Source of the DNA: Cymodocea nodosa
Lineage: Eukaryota; Streptophyta; Magnoliopsida; Alismatales; Cymodoceaceae
NCBI GenBank assembly: GCA_036874045.1
Contig: CM072335.1
Span: 25,179,501-25,243,500 of the forward strand
Reading direction: 5' to 3'
DNA: 64,000 nt
Under the pieces are notes generated by a model, which saw only the letters and a list, made by a program, of their open reading frames with translations, ran no database searches and had not been told where the DNA came from. A program made the position numbers and the translations under genes. Below are positions 50,507 to 63,296 of the stretch, piece by piece; position 1 is the first letter of the stretch, and every line of letters starts with the position of its first letter.

Positions 50507-52100
50507 GCTAGTAGGCACGGGGGATGGCTTCAAATGAACTAGTCGGTCATCGATGACGCAGAGTACTGTGATTTTACATCAACGCATACAGGTGGTGACT
50601 CCATTTGCAGGTGTTCATTCATCAGTAAGGTCTGCTGCGACCATGCAATTATACTCAAGAATGATGGTCTGAATATATATTGCTATTTGGTTACACTAAG
50701 AATTATTTGCATTAATTCTTCAGCTCAGCAAGCAGCTCCTTTCTCAAGAAGACAAGTACCTGTATTCAGATAACACAAAGTATAAATTTATCAATATCTA
50801 CAATAGATAAGCAGTGTAATATGAGATATAGTCCTCATTTTTCTATTAACAATGACCCTCAGCCCTCACAAAAAGCACTGGTTCTCTTTAATTCAAAAAG
50901 AAGAATGTTTTTATTCTCTATATGGATCAAACTCTAAATTAAAATTAGAAGTACAATAAAGCAGCTAGACGGCAGAAGAGAGATGCCAGTGCAATTGTCC
51001 CACACATGGAGCTTGACCACTGATAACACTTTCTCCACTCAACAATTCTGCTATGATCATGCATCCATTGACAACTCTAAAGTTTCTGTAACAGCACTCG
51101 ACCAGGCACTTTTTCTACAAATCTTATCGGCTATCCTCCCCATAGATTTCAAGGAGTATTTGCGTGCCATCTCACCCCAGCAACCCTTTCTCTGGTCAAC
51201 AATTCTGCTATGATCATGGCATCAAATGACATCCCCTAAAATACCTGTAACAGCAGTCGACAAATATGGCACTTTGTCTAAAATACCCAAAGATTTCAAG
51301 TACAGTGTATTTTGCGTGCCATACGACCATGACGTACAGTATGCCTTCCTATCTCAAAATTGACACTACTTACGGTACAAAATATCTATAAAAAAATTAA
51401 TCAAAAAAGATCTACATCAAAGTTAACAATATCGTCGTATCACCATCTAGAAATTAGAAAAAAGGGAACACCTAATAGAAATCTACTTTGAGAATAAACA
51501 TATTATTAAATATCATTATGACAAGATCCAAAGAAGAATTTCAGCGATTTGATCTAGAACTCGAATCAACAGCCCATTCATAATTGGATTTCGCAATTAC
51601 CAGGGAAATCACCCAAAAACCAGCCTTTTATGCGAAACCGTCGGATCGAAAAGAGAAGCACGGCGAATGGAAAAACCACCATAAAATTAGACGCGGTAAG
51701 AATAGCAAGCGCTACTTTTTTCTTACTCGAAGAATCAAAAAAATTAATCAATCCAACCAAAATAGAACGAAAAAAGAAAAAACAACGAAGAAGAGCAGCA
51801 ATGAGCCCTAGAAACCAAACAAAACAATGATGAATGTGAAAAGGGGCAATAACACCGGAAAATATAGATGAAATCGGAATGGAGGAGAGGGAAGGAATCT
51901 TCGCACCTTGATGAAGAGGAGAGGGGCGGAGACGACGAAGAGCGGCGGCCCAAGAGAAGAAGATGATTCCGGAACTCGGAAGGAAGGATTAGGATGAGGA
52001 ACAGGTGGAAGGCGGTCGCGGACGTGCGACTGCGAATGCGGCAGTGGACAGCAACGAGATAGCACGTGGTAAGCGCGTGGCTAGCAGATTCGGCGGCGCG
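50507..52100 (-). promoter_or_regulatory. 5' leader, leader intron and promoter of the SPOC gene
   Basis: A GC-rich block at about 51908-52100 ends in a good donor (ATCAAG/GTGCGA, exon end 51907). An acceptor (ATCACAG) precedes 50565, so a 1.3-kb leader intron is likely. The second leader exon contains a four-codon upstream ORF, ATGACCGACTAG (50539-50550), ahead of the main ATG at 50506. Confidence 0.55.
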
Positions 52101-53161
52101 CTCGCGGACAAAGATGAAACGCATGTCTTCGGACGATGAATAGTACGTATTTTTGTTTTTTACAGAAATGGTAAATATCGGCACCAAGAGCATTTTTGTA
52201 CTGTGCACCTCTCGTTTCCCCACCGGCACAATCATTAATTTTTAATTCCACTGGCACAATTTTTAACCAGGTTTCAAATTTTAATACATAGGATATTATA
52301 TTTTGGATCATTCATTCATATAATTATTTTTAAAATTTTAAACAATAACAAAATATAATCATTTCTCTTGTATTTCAACAAAAATCATTTGAAATAATAT
52401 AATATAACATAATATAAAGCTATTTCAAATATATACACATAAATATAATGTTAAATTTATTTATTTATTTTCTAGTTAATTGTATGATTTTTATAATTTG
52501 TTATTGATTAAATAGGTTAAATGCCCTAAACATGTTAGATACACTGTTTCGCTTAAATACAAAAACAATTAAATGAGTTAGATTGAGAATTTCAACCAAT
52601 TAAGAATTTGTTTTTGATAATATTATTATTATGAAACAAATATTATAAAATCAAGAACATTTTGCACAATAGCTTTTAATTAATACATCACTTTTACATA
52701 ATATAAATAAAAAAAACTTTAAAGCTTTTATGCAGTAAATCATCACTTTTATCATCATATAGAGAGAGAGAGATATAAAGTATTTTTATTAAAATTCCCT
52801 CCATTGTACAATTTATAGTGATTTTTACATAAAGAAGCATAAGAATATGTTACAGATAAAGTTCGGTATGTGTTTCAAGACGACGATATTGCTATTAACC
52901 TCACCGACGAAATGCGCAGGATTTTGCAAACGTTGAAGCCAAACTATAATTGGGGCTTCAACTGCGGAAACCGGATATGATTGTGCGAGTAAACTATTTT
53001 GGAAGGAAAAAACCTGATGCTCCTTCCTCAAGCCGCAGTTCCTCATTGTTGACCCCTTGAGTGACAATAAAAATACAACACAGTATTTTCCAGCTTCCAT
53101 TCCTGCAATAAACGACGACCGGTGACAACTGCCACCAATCTTAATATCCATTAGTTGACGT
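52101..53161. other. Intergenic and 3' flank of the hydrolase gene
   Basis: AT-rich, with a short (AG)n tract at about 52761-52772. The frame at 52825-53151 lies directly past the hydrolase stop and is probably 3' UTR. Confidence 0.5.
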
Positions 53162-56100
53162 CTAAAGGTTTGCCGGGAGGGATGTTCGTGATTCTTGTTG
53201 TTTCAGACTGTGTGCCACATGAGCAATGACGCCAGCTCCAGCATTGTTTAGCCATTCACTTTTAACCTATCATGGGAACTTCAGTTCAACAAAAGGGAAG
53301 TTGCATGCAGGTTACATTTTGGTTATTTACTGTGACATACATGGATGTTGTTATGAGCAAAGAAGGGCCATGGTGCTGAATGGAAGCTGACGTCGACTTT
53401 CTTCCATCCCACCCTTTGTAAGCAACGTATCATTTCCTCTGTAATCAAGTGAATGTAATCAAACTAGAAATAGAAACTGCTGCTAAAAAAATCACCAGAT
53501 AAAATTACTTGCCTTCTATAATGTCATAGTACGCTTTAGTGTTTTCCGGGTTTGGTGCAACCTTTGTAGCTTCCTTTGCTTTTGGAGGAAAATAAGGAGT
53601 TTCTGACAATACTGGAGGGCAGTATTCCACATCCACAACATGCTTGTAACCTTCTAATGATCTCCGGGGAGGCTGTAGATTGATTATAGAAAATATCACA
53701 AATAAAGTAGTTGAATATACATTGAAATACAAGAATCTATAGATTGTAATGATATCATCAAGTTCGGCATGCTTTCCAATTATATATAAAATCTAGCACA
53801 AGTTAAAATTTTGAAACAATGTTTCCATTCAGAATGTAAATGCCAAAGAAACAATCACATATGTAGATTGACAGCTGATTACTCTCACGCAACTATTAGA
53901 CATAATGTACATGTAATTCTATCTACAAGTAGCACATTATGGTCACGCAGATACATACAGATTTCAGCTATTAGCTTCTTACGTCTGCATTATCATCGAT
54001 CTAAAATAAGATTCCAAAGAGAAAAATAAAATAAAATATATCTAAGATGACAACTTCGGCTTATTATTAGGTCAACTGGGAGAGAATATCACTTGTGTTC
54101 TTATGTTCAATACAAATTAAGGGAATACTAGAATTTTTTTTGTATGTTCAACTCAGCCACCCAGTAAAAAGAAGCATAGACATCATATTCTGCAAAGAAT
54201 AACATAAACCAAAGAAAGTAACCAAAGCGATGATAACATCCCTATAGCTAGCCTATGATTAGGTGATGATAAACATACGCACTTCCAAGGGAAAGGACAT
54301 ACATGCTAAAACTGCTTCAACAGAATCAATTAGCTTCAATGCATCACATATGCCAAAAAGGTAAAGGAAATATTTTGTGATTTTAGGAAGCATGGGCAGG
54401 CAGGAAGGTTAAAAACTGATACATGCATGTGCAATAGATGGTACTATAAGATAGAGTAATAATTTTCTGCATAATTTCTGGAGTTGTTCTCCACATATAG
54501 GAAAAGCACATGTTATAATTGTGATATTATTAACTATGCAACATATTACCTTAACAAGCTCAGTTTCTCTTCTTATTGATGACGTGCGCCAACCAACCAT
54601 ATCTGGGTGTCATTAAGGGGTTTCTATAAGAAATTAGGAGTTTTCCACTTTCTGAAATCTTGTTGAGCTTAAGGACCATAAAGGAAGGATACGATCAAAT
54701 GAGACATTGGCATAAAGAATGCGCCATCTAAATGAACCGAGTGCAGACCTGCAAGAAAAGAATACAGTGAAAATTAAAATTTTAAAGTAAATATCACATT
54801 TTTCAAGTATTAACTCGAGTTTGAAAGCTCACATAAATTTCTGTTCTTGACAATCATATGTCATTCTTAGAAGAAGAGGTGATCTGCCAGGTTTACCATC
54901 TGCAAGAAACAGTTGGCGACCAGTTTGGCCAACAATAAATGGAGCAATAGGTGCAGCAAGTTTCTCCAGTAACGGAACCCCAAATAGAAAAGGAAGCTGA
55001 TGAAGCACACGATAAAAGCACATATAAGAACAACAAAAAGAAACAGAACACGGTTCAAATGCTCACAAATGATTAAAATGCTAGGCCATATTGTCTTTTG
55101 AGAGAATAGAACATGGCAATTTTTCAATTATCCTGGTCACCAGATCTCTTATTGTATCAACCAACTACATGTTGCATCAACAATCCAAGTTTAAAAAATG
55201 TAGCACAAAATATAGCAAGAACAGGACTCAAAACTGACATAGCATTGTTAGTTTTTCAGAAGCCTGTTTTTTCGGTGATGTTAGCCCTGTTCACCTAATA
55301 TCAGAATATTTTCCTTTTCACATCTTCCATATTGCATTTGAGTCATCTACATGACAAATTATTACTCCCGTCCATGCAACCTACGTGCAGAATAAAGTTT
55401 TGGGGAAATTGACAATTTCTGCTTTACAGAAAATACAATAGTTCAGACTATCTAATCATCTCATAGAGAATAAAGATACAAAATTGGAACCCAAAGAAAG
55501 CCCAAGTGGTTCAGCTAGAAAATGTCCAACAATAGAGCAGAAAAGAAATGTATGGAACATGCTCTTGCAAACCTGGTTTTTTCCTTTCACTCCCAGATGT
55601 GGAGTAGCCAAGGTAATAAAATTGATAGGTTCCAATCCAACAATCTTTCCAAATTTAGAATCTGTATTTCCATTTTGAGAACTAGAAGGAACTTCTTGCG
55701 AACAACTATCTGAAGCAGTTGAACAGTAGAGCACACCAATAGCGTATCTTGCGAACAGCCCACCCAGAGAATGAGCTAAGAATGAAATCTTTTTCAAGCT
55801 TTCCAGCTTCTGAACTACCTGAATTACCTGCTTGGAAAAGTATGCTGCATGTTTCTAATTATAATTATGGATAATGAATGCAATGAAATACTGTACCAGA
55901 AAATGGGATAAGAAGAAAGATACGTACATACCTCATCAGCTAGTCTCTTCCCAGCTCCATCAATTCCATCGAATGTTTTCCTGTAAGTATTTGATGAACT
56001 CACTGCAAAAATGTATACCCTATATTAATTGCCAACCCCCAAGCAAACGTAAAAAGTGCTTAATTATTTTTATTTGCAACTGCCAGGGGAAAGCGATTGC

Positions 56101-57513
56101 TTCTAATTATACTTCTAGAATTTAGCATGAACAAACAAAATTTACTAAAAAAGGGTATTATAAGATAAAATAAATTTGAAGTCATTATTGTAGCTCACCA
56201 TAAATGAAGAAATTACTGCCGAGCTGCCTTTTCAGTTCAGCCTCAGCATAAGTCCAATCACCGGGGCTGCATTAGAGATTATCCTCAAGGTTAAACCAAC
56301 AAATATTGGAAATTAAGTGCCAATACACAATCTTTATCCTTCAATTATAATTATATTGACAGTGTGATAGAATTGGAAAAGGATGAACAACAGCTACAAA
56401 AACGAAAATGGATAAATTACAAAAGAAAGTACAGGTTTACCTAGCCAAGATGCCATGGACAAGGACAACGAGATGATCTGGTCCCTCATCAGAATTTATG
56501 GTGCCTTTAGGCAGATTAACATTTTCGTGAGTACTATCCATTACCTTAAGCTTATAACTTGTGTTACTCCCAAACCAATCTGCAACATAACGACCAACAT
56601 CAATCAGGGAAACCAACTCAAACTGTGGTATCAAAGTGATTGTAAAAAATGTACCTTGCATAATGAAGAAACTATTTACCAATGACGATAAAACTATGAT
56701 GATGAACAACTAACAGTGTAAGGAAGATGTACCTTGTCAAGCAAATGAAGGTAAAAGTTTATCATTGCCTTAGCATTTCCACAAGTAGGTTTAGTTTCCA
56801 TCAAAACAAGCATTTATAGCGTCAATAGCTACAAATCAATCTATCAAAATCTCTGAAGCAATAAGGCATGAAAAAACATAAAAAAGTTTCATGAAAAAGA
56901 GATGAATGTCGAAGGGATTGTCTAATGATCCTTCCACGCATCTTCAAAAAGTTGCATTAAGACCTCTTTCAAGTTGAGAAGACTAGACTTCGATGATCTT
57001 CTACGAATATATTAAAATGCTTATAATAGAATAAAGGAATATCATCAAGATCAAATGTTATTCAAGTACAAGACTGCAATGACAGATAAGTAGACTTCTA
57101 TCGATGATGAGTCCGCATTCCGTAGATTCACAAAAGAATCCAAAATCCGTCATTCCTCGGAAAATCAAAGTCCATCGGAAAATTAGAATTACCGGATAAC
57201 AAATGATCTTCAAAACGGTTGCTGAATTCACAAAAACAACACGGAAGCAGAGAACTCTTTCGTCGTCACCATCTAATGCTTACGTTCGTGGTCGTATTGG
57301 GAGATTGCTTGTTATCTGGTAGAAAATAAGAAAATCACCGAACGAACCCGACGATGCCTTGGAGAGGCGAGACGAAAACGACGTCGAAGGGGTGGAGGAA
57401 GCCCGGGCCGAGCCCGCATGCTTCTTCGCCGGGTCGCTGAGACCAGAGAACCGGCAGCGGTTACGGCCAGAGTACGGGCTTAAATGGAAAGGTGCCACGG
57501 CAGCACACGCCAT
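53162..57513 (-). CDS. DUF676-type alpha/beta serine hydrolase (AT1G29120-like), probably plastid-targeted
   Basis: Eleven exons join in frame to 447 residues: 57339-57513, 56441-56579, 56199-56266, 55932-56002, 55573-55827, 54833-54996, 54693-54748, 54550-54602, 53513-53672, 53341-53438 and 53162-53266. The start was set at the first ATG, giving a Ser/Ala/Arg-rich N-terminus like a transit peptide. The oxyanion strand is DHLVVLVHGILASPGDW and the nucleophile elbow is AHSLGG in KISFLAHSLGGLFARYA. FITLATPHLGVKG, HMVGWRTSSIRRETELVK, GYKHVVDVEYCPP and GWKKVDVSFHSAPWPFFAHN follow, all matching the Arabidopsis hydrolase-like protein AT1G29120. The likely activity is lipase or acyl-ester hydrolysis, but the substrate is unknown. 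One intron uses a GC donor (53511-53512). Confidence 0.93.
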
Positions 57514-58654
57514 CGCCGTCGTGTCCGCCAATCAGATCGTCGCAAAGTGCAGGCGTCCAAGGACGAACGAGTACCCGCCCGCCTCTTCCGGATCGGTCTC
57601 GGAGATTTCGTAAGGGTCGGAATTTTTGTTTTTACGATTGTATTATGGTATTATCTTTTCAATACGAAAGGATAAATTGAATTAAACTGGACGTCACAAA
57701 AAGAAATTTTCTGTTAAAACATAAAACAAGAAAAGAAAATTCCAATGTCGGAGGAGACAAAACAAAAGAAAACACGAGATTAGTTTGTCGTCTTCGAATT
57801 CCATTTATCATGACTCTGAGTAACACAATATGGAGCTATCGGCTTCAATATTTACTACATCTAAATGAGTTATTTGATGTTTGATATTATAATAGTATCA
57901 TCCATCAATTAAACCACTATAATCTATTAAAAGTGGGAAATTTTCCATAATCGGTGTTCGAGTTTTCTCGTTTCCGTGGACAATGACGGTAATTTTGTTT
58001 AATTTAAACTTAAATTTTTTTCTCTCGTTGATGGCAAATTATATTGTATTATTATTTGTAGGGTTAAAGACGATTAGGTAACACTTGTTTTGGAGAGTTG
58101 AGTTCAACATACTTATCATGGAAAACGCATAAATTCAACTAATTATTACAAATTAATGTTTTGTAACATTGATATTTGGTAATCCTATGAATCATTATTT
58201 GCCTTCATTTTTTAAGGGTGTATTTTATGATGATTATTTGAACCGATATAAGAGAATATTTTAGTATTGATAATTATTATCAAACATATAATTTACATGC
58301 TAACTCAATTTCACACATCATCATAAAAATACTGCAATTTAAATTAAAAATGGTAAAATCCTTTATTTTACGCATTCATTTTTAGATTGGGTATACCATT
58401 GAAATATTATCAACATTTTCAACACAAATACGTCCATACCATTCATCCCCAGATTTTATATAATCATGCTATTATATTAACATACAATTGGTTATGATGA
58501 TGTATGTAATATTCACAAATACCATCATGCCATTGTGTTGAAGTCCCCCCTGATATTATTTATATTAATATGAGAAAAATTAGAAGATGACACCTACATT
58601 AAGAGGAAAACAAACTTAGCCCATATACAAAACGCCACCAGTACAAAAGTAATA
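57514..58654. other. Hydrolase promoter region and intergenic sequence
   Basis: A moderately GC-rich block (57514-57610) is the likely leader of the hydrolase gene. Beyond it the sequence is AT-rich with no recognised gene. Confidence 0.45.
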
Positions 58655-60469
58655 TTAGTTCAACCCAAACAACACAATACACTGAAGATTTCCCTTTTGA
58701 CAAAGCTCAAGCACTGGATTTCCCTTTAAAGATTCATGAACCGAAGCTTCGTACCAAAAAGTTTGTTTTTCATTAAGAACTAGAAACATTTGTTTACGTA
58801 GTTGGATGATACATAAATTGTATCATGCAGGTTTAGGATAAGTTAAGGGAGGCCTCCCATTTAATTGATAAGAGTACGCTTGTGAACGGAGCAGAGCAAA
58901 TGAGAGACGAGTATATTTTTACCTTTAAAATTATCGAATGAAAGGTTTGGTATAATTTATAGGTCTCGGTCCATAAAATGAAAGATTATGAAAGCATTTG
59001 TTAGAAAAGTTGTACACTTCACACAATAACTGTTATGTCATCGAATAAATTACTTTCATGAATACATCCATCCTGTAAAGATAATGTCACATATCTAAAA
59101 ATGACAATCATTGCAATATTAGAAGAAAAAAAATTACATGTATAAGAAAAATTGAAAAACCTCTCCTCCTAATATTACCAGGTTAAAGTACCTGCTGCAA
59201 GTTTAACATTAGAAATATAGAAAAATATACGGTGACAAAAATTCATCATACATCCCAGAAGTTTAACCATGTATAATTTACAACAATAAAAGAAAAAGAA
59301 AAAAGGACTATAAAGCTTCAATCTCCATCTGGAGCAACAAATCATAATTGGTCTTCATTCTCAACAAGTCTTCTAACTATGCCTTGAGATCTAAACAGTC
59401 ACAAAAGAATTTAATAAGCTATAGTTCAACAAGTATTTCTAATTTACCCAAAATAAATTTTAAACATACATTACACAAGCATAATATTTTAAAATGTGAA
59501 TATAACAAGCTTATTCTTATATCAAATCGTAACATGAATTAACAAGTAACATATAACAAGTCACAAGCTATGTCACGGTTGCATACAAACCTTAATCTAA
59601 ATTACATACAAACTCAGTGATAGAGGATCGGAAGTGAAGTGAATATCAATTCTCAATGACTCATATAATACCATAACTTTCGTCCCGTGACATAACGATA
59701 AATGTAATTATCCATTCACATCAAAATTCCTCGATTCGGCTGGAAAATGATTATCGGTGAATCAACCAGGTCCACCACCTCTAACCACATCCACTGCAAC
59801 AAGTGATTAAATAAATTTAATACTTCTACAATTTAATATTGTAAATAATTCCAACATTGAAGCAACAACTACAAACCAGTTTCGCATTGCATGGTTTATG
59901 GAAGTTTTGTTTACATAAACAAAAATAAAGCATCATATAATAATTTTCGCCCAATATCAGCCACATGCATAAATAATGGCAAAACCCACCGCACCACCAA
60001 AACTAGGGGAGATAACCATCAAATGCATGCATAACTAGGTGAGACATTGCCAATAATTAACCCAATAATTTGCTAGAAACGGCTATTATTCATACAAATA
60101 TTAAGGGAACAAGATTTTTGAACAAAAACTAGAAATTCTCACCTAGGAGTTGGATCCAAGCTCCTCAACCCTCAATCTCTTTCTTTCCTGATTCCCCCTC
60201 ACCGACGCACGCCACTGACGCCGGCAAGAACCACAACACCCGGTTGCCACACTTCCTCCTCCCTGCCACACTCGCTTACCCTGGCGCGCGCCTCCGGCAG
60301 ACGGCCTCCTCTGGTCCTCACGCACGGCGACGGCACCTTCCTCGAGCACGCGCAGAAGAAAGGGGGATGTAATTTTTTGAACGATAAGAAAAGGAGGCGT
60401 CACTTCCTGGTGTGTTATTATTTCTCTCTCTCTCTCTCTCTCTCTCTGGCCTCGTCCATTCTTATCCAT
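58655..60469 (-). other. Possible spliced minus-strand transcript of unknown coding status
   Basis: A GC-rich block at 60143-60460 looks like a first exon: it starts with a (GA)n tract on the minus strand and ends with a donor-like CTAG/GTGAGA near 60140. Candidate later pieces are an acceptor-like TTGCAG/TGGATG near 59795, an open segment reading SQGIVRRLVENEDQL then a stop (about 59349-59395), and a small ORF of 44 codons (58655-58789, MFLVLNEKQTFWYE...). None has a recognised domain and I could not join them in one frame. It may be a non-coding RNA or a decayed gene. Confidence 0.25.
60423..60447. repeat. (TC)n microsatellite
   Basis: About 12 TC units. Read on the minus strand it is a GA repeat of the kind bound by plant BPC/GAGA factors near transcription starts. 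Confidence 0.95.
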
Positions 60470-62157
60470 TCAAACTTTTTTTTCATTCGTTTTTTTTTTA
60501 TACAGTCACATTAGCACAGGTAATGCCCAGGGGTTAGAAATTTTTTTAAATCATCCTCTTACGAAGTTTTTACTTGCAAGAGCCAAGAAAAGAATTAATG
60601 TGAAATATTTTATTTCATAATTATCATTATATATTTAGTATTCTTATACGAGTTTCATACATTCGTCCACTTACATCTTGTATTTTTAAATATCTTATAG
60701 ATAAATATACATATGTAAACTTTATAAAAAATTTGATTCTTTCACTCGTCTCAGGAGACATTTTTACTACTTAAAGTCGATTTGTATACTTAAAAGGTAA
60801 AAAAAGTAATAGAAAAGAAAGTATTAAAAAGTTAAAAAAGTAATGAAAAAAAACTTGTAAAAAATCACTAAAAAATATGATATTTGTACGTTAACAAGAA
60901 AATGATAGAAATATTTAAAAAGTAAAAAAATTAATAAAATATAAATGAATAACATAAAAATATTTTTAAATATCTTAAATTTATGAAAAAATTAAAATAT
61001 TTTCATTCTTCGTGAGAATACATTATACATTATATTATACATTATAAGGTTAATATAAATTTAACATATTATAAAAAGTTATTAATTATTATTTCATTTT
61101 TTTTAACATACAAATTTAACAAATTACATTTCCTTTTTTTTTCCTTAAATTTTTGTTATTTTCAAACCCTACAACTCTAAAAAAGATAACTTTATTTTTT
61201 TTTATAAAACTTTTTTTAGAAAATGATAGATTTTTTTGTCATTTTTCGTTAGACACAAATATATTATATTTTTCATTAATTTCTCTTTTTTTTTTTTTAC
61301 ATAGACCTTCTTAGGAGAGTTTTATATACTTAAAATTTGAATTCTGTGTAATTTGAATTTTGATTGAATTTAATGGAAAAAAATTTAAAATTCAAATATT
61401 TGTGTATATTCAAGAATTTGATAAAAATTTAAATTTAATTATTTATACACATAATAAAATTAAATAGAATTAATTCTTAATAAAAAATTTAAATAATAAA
61501 TTAAAATAATTAAAAAATCCTCTCTCTCTCTCTCTCTCTCTTTTTCCAACGATGACACCATCATCTTTTACAGAAGTCAAGTATATAAGTGGAAGATAAG
61601 AGCAGGATGATGATGATGAGTGAGATGGAATTTAATTTTAAATTTTTTAAATTTGAAAAATAAATTTTAAGATTTATTAAAGAAATGGAATTTAATTTTC
61701 ATCCATGGATGTACAAACAAATTCCTTACAAAATTTGGCGGCTGGACGAGCGGCCCGTTAGATAAATGGAGATCTTTCTCTCACAGCTCATCTCGTCCTC
61801 CCAGTTCTTGGAAATTAAGATTCGAATTAATTAGATTCGGCAGCTACTTCTTTTTTTCACAACTTTTCGGAAAAATCAAGATAAGCACGTAATAAACGAC
61901 GGTACAAGCGTCTTTTATGATATAACAAAAGCTGTTTGTTAAACTAGCGCACTAACTTGAATATCATTCATTACATGAAAAATTAATTACCCTAAAGGTA
62001 AAACAGCGAACAAGGGAAATATTACAGATACAGACCAGACGATAAGTATATTTACAAACAATAGGTTTAATTAATTTGTACCAGAAGAAAAAAGGGAGGA
62101 AATTAATCTGGCTGAAGATGCTTAATTAGCTGGAGATCAGAGAACGTTAGCAGCTTG
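60470..62157. other. Intergenic, very AT-rich
   Basis: Long A/T runs and a (CT)n microsatellite at about 61519-61541. No gene is seen. The right end (from about 61930) is probably the HIPP 3' UTR. Confidence 0.5.
61519..61541. repeat. (CT)n microsatellite
   Basis: About 11 CT units followed by a T run. Confidence 0.95.
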
Positions 62158-62752
62158 TCACATGATAGCGCAAGCATGCGGGTTGTCGTCGCTGAACACG
62201 GACGGTGGGCCGTCATCGACGACGGAGTACCCACCACCACCGTATAATCCCGGCGGCATCTGGTAATCGTACCCACAGGCGTAACCATGATGAGTCGCGT
62301 CGTCATACCCATGTACGTAGTAGTTGTAGGACGAGGTCGGGGCCGGCCCAAGCGCCGGATGCTGCCGGTACTGTGTGTAGTAGCCGGTGACAGCCTGCTC
62401 CGGAACGGTCTGGCTGTAGAGGTTCATGCTGTGACCAGGTCCGTAGGGCCACAGCACCGCCCTCCTCCCAGTCTTCCTCACGGCCTTGAGCACCTTCCTC
62501 TGGTCGGCCCACCCCATTACCGTCACCTTCTGCCTCGCCATGTCCACGTCCACCTCGTTCACTCCGTCCAGCTTCTTCAGAGCCTTCCTTATCTTCGTCT
62601 CGCAGCCGGAGCAGTCCATATGCACGCACAACTCCACCATCTGAAACACAGACACGATTAAGCAACCAGGGGCGACAACAAACGAAAGCTGGAAGAACAC
62701 CACGTACTGTACTATATACTACTACTACTGCGGCTACCATCCTCACCGTCAT
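62158..62752 (-). CDS. HIPP: Heavy-metal-associated isoprenylated plant protein (HIPP)
   Basis: Two exons (62747-62752 and 62158-62640) give 162 residues. The first coding exon is only six bases (ATGACG, donor GTGAGG). The acceptor TTTCAG precedes ATGGTGGAG, giving MTMVELCVHMDCSGC, which agrees with the usual HIPP start. The HMA domain spans residues 3 to about 65, with the metal-binding CxxC as MDCSGCETKIRKALKKLDGV and VTVMGWADQRKVLKAVRKTG. A Tyr/Gly/Pro-rich middle follows, and the last four residues, CAIM, form a CaaX box for farnesylation. HIPPs bind Cd, Cu or Zn and act in metal homeostasis and stress. The coding sequence is GC-rich. If the six-base exon were skipped, translation could start at the second Met, losing only two residues. 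Confidence 0.94.
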
Positions 62753-62860
62753 GTTTGGCGGCTGATCAATTAAGAAGGACGCTTCTTGCTTGTTGTAGCT
62801 GACGGCTTCGGTTGCAGGGTTAGGGTGGTCGTGTATGTGTATTTATAGAGGAAGAAAGTG
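62753..62860 (-). promoter_or_regulatory. HIPP core promoter with TATA box
   Basis: On the minus strand CTATAAATAC (TATAAAT at 62841-62847) lies about 90 bases upstream of the start codon. It would place transcription start near 62810 with a leader of about 60 bases. Confidence 0.7.
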
Positions 62861-63055
62861 TCGTCCGGCATGTTAATTAATTAAACACCTATCAAGCTTA
62901 AGTGAGTTAATTAGCCCAAATAAATTTTGATCAGCGTAAGAACACGTTATCATTATTCTCGTAATCAGGGCGGGCGCCTGTAGAGGATGGCGCTTACGTG
63001 GAAGGAACGAAGGAAGAACGCAGGGGGTGGGACGCGCTTGACGTCGACCGTTTCT

Positions 63056-63296
63056 CCTTTCGGTGAGTCGATGTAAACGCGTACCACGGTAGCGTGTGGG
63101 TTTGGACGGTCTCGATTCGTCCGATGGGGTCGCTCGATGGGTAGAAAAGGCTGTGATCGATTGGGCACGGCAGTGTGATTCCTTCGGTGCGTCGACGTTA
63201 ACGTGTAATACGGTATCGCGTGGGTTTGGACGGTCCCGATTCGCTCGATGGGGCCATCAGAAGGGTGGAGGGCCGTGATCGATCGCCGCGGGGGGA
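63056..63296. repeat. GC-rich tandem duplication, about 124-bp unit
   Basis: Unit one (about 63056-63179) and unit two (about 63181-63296) share TTCGGTG, GGGTTTGGACGGTC(T/C)CGATTCG and CTCGATGGG in the same order, with (T/C)GTGATCGAT downstream. TTTGGACGGT recurs at 63101 and 63225, a period of 124 bases. It lies about 0.25-0.5 kb upstream of the predicted HIPP transcription start. Confidence 0.85.

Noticed and set aside
60143..60469. 108-codon minus-strand ORF as a protein gene
   Set aside because: It starts in a (GA)n repeat and has Arg/Gly-rich low-complexity content; more like a leader or non-coding exon.
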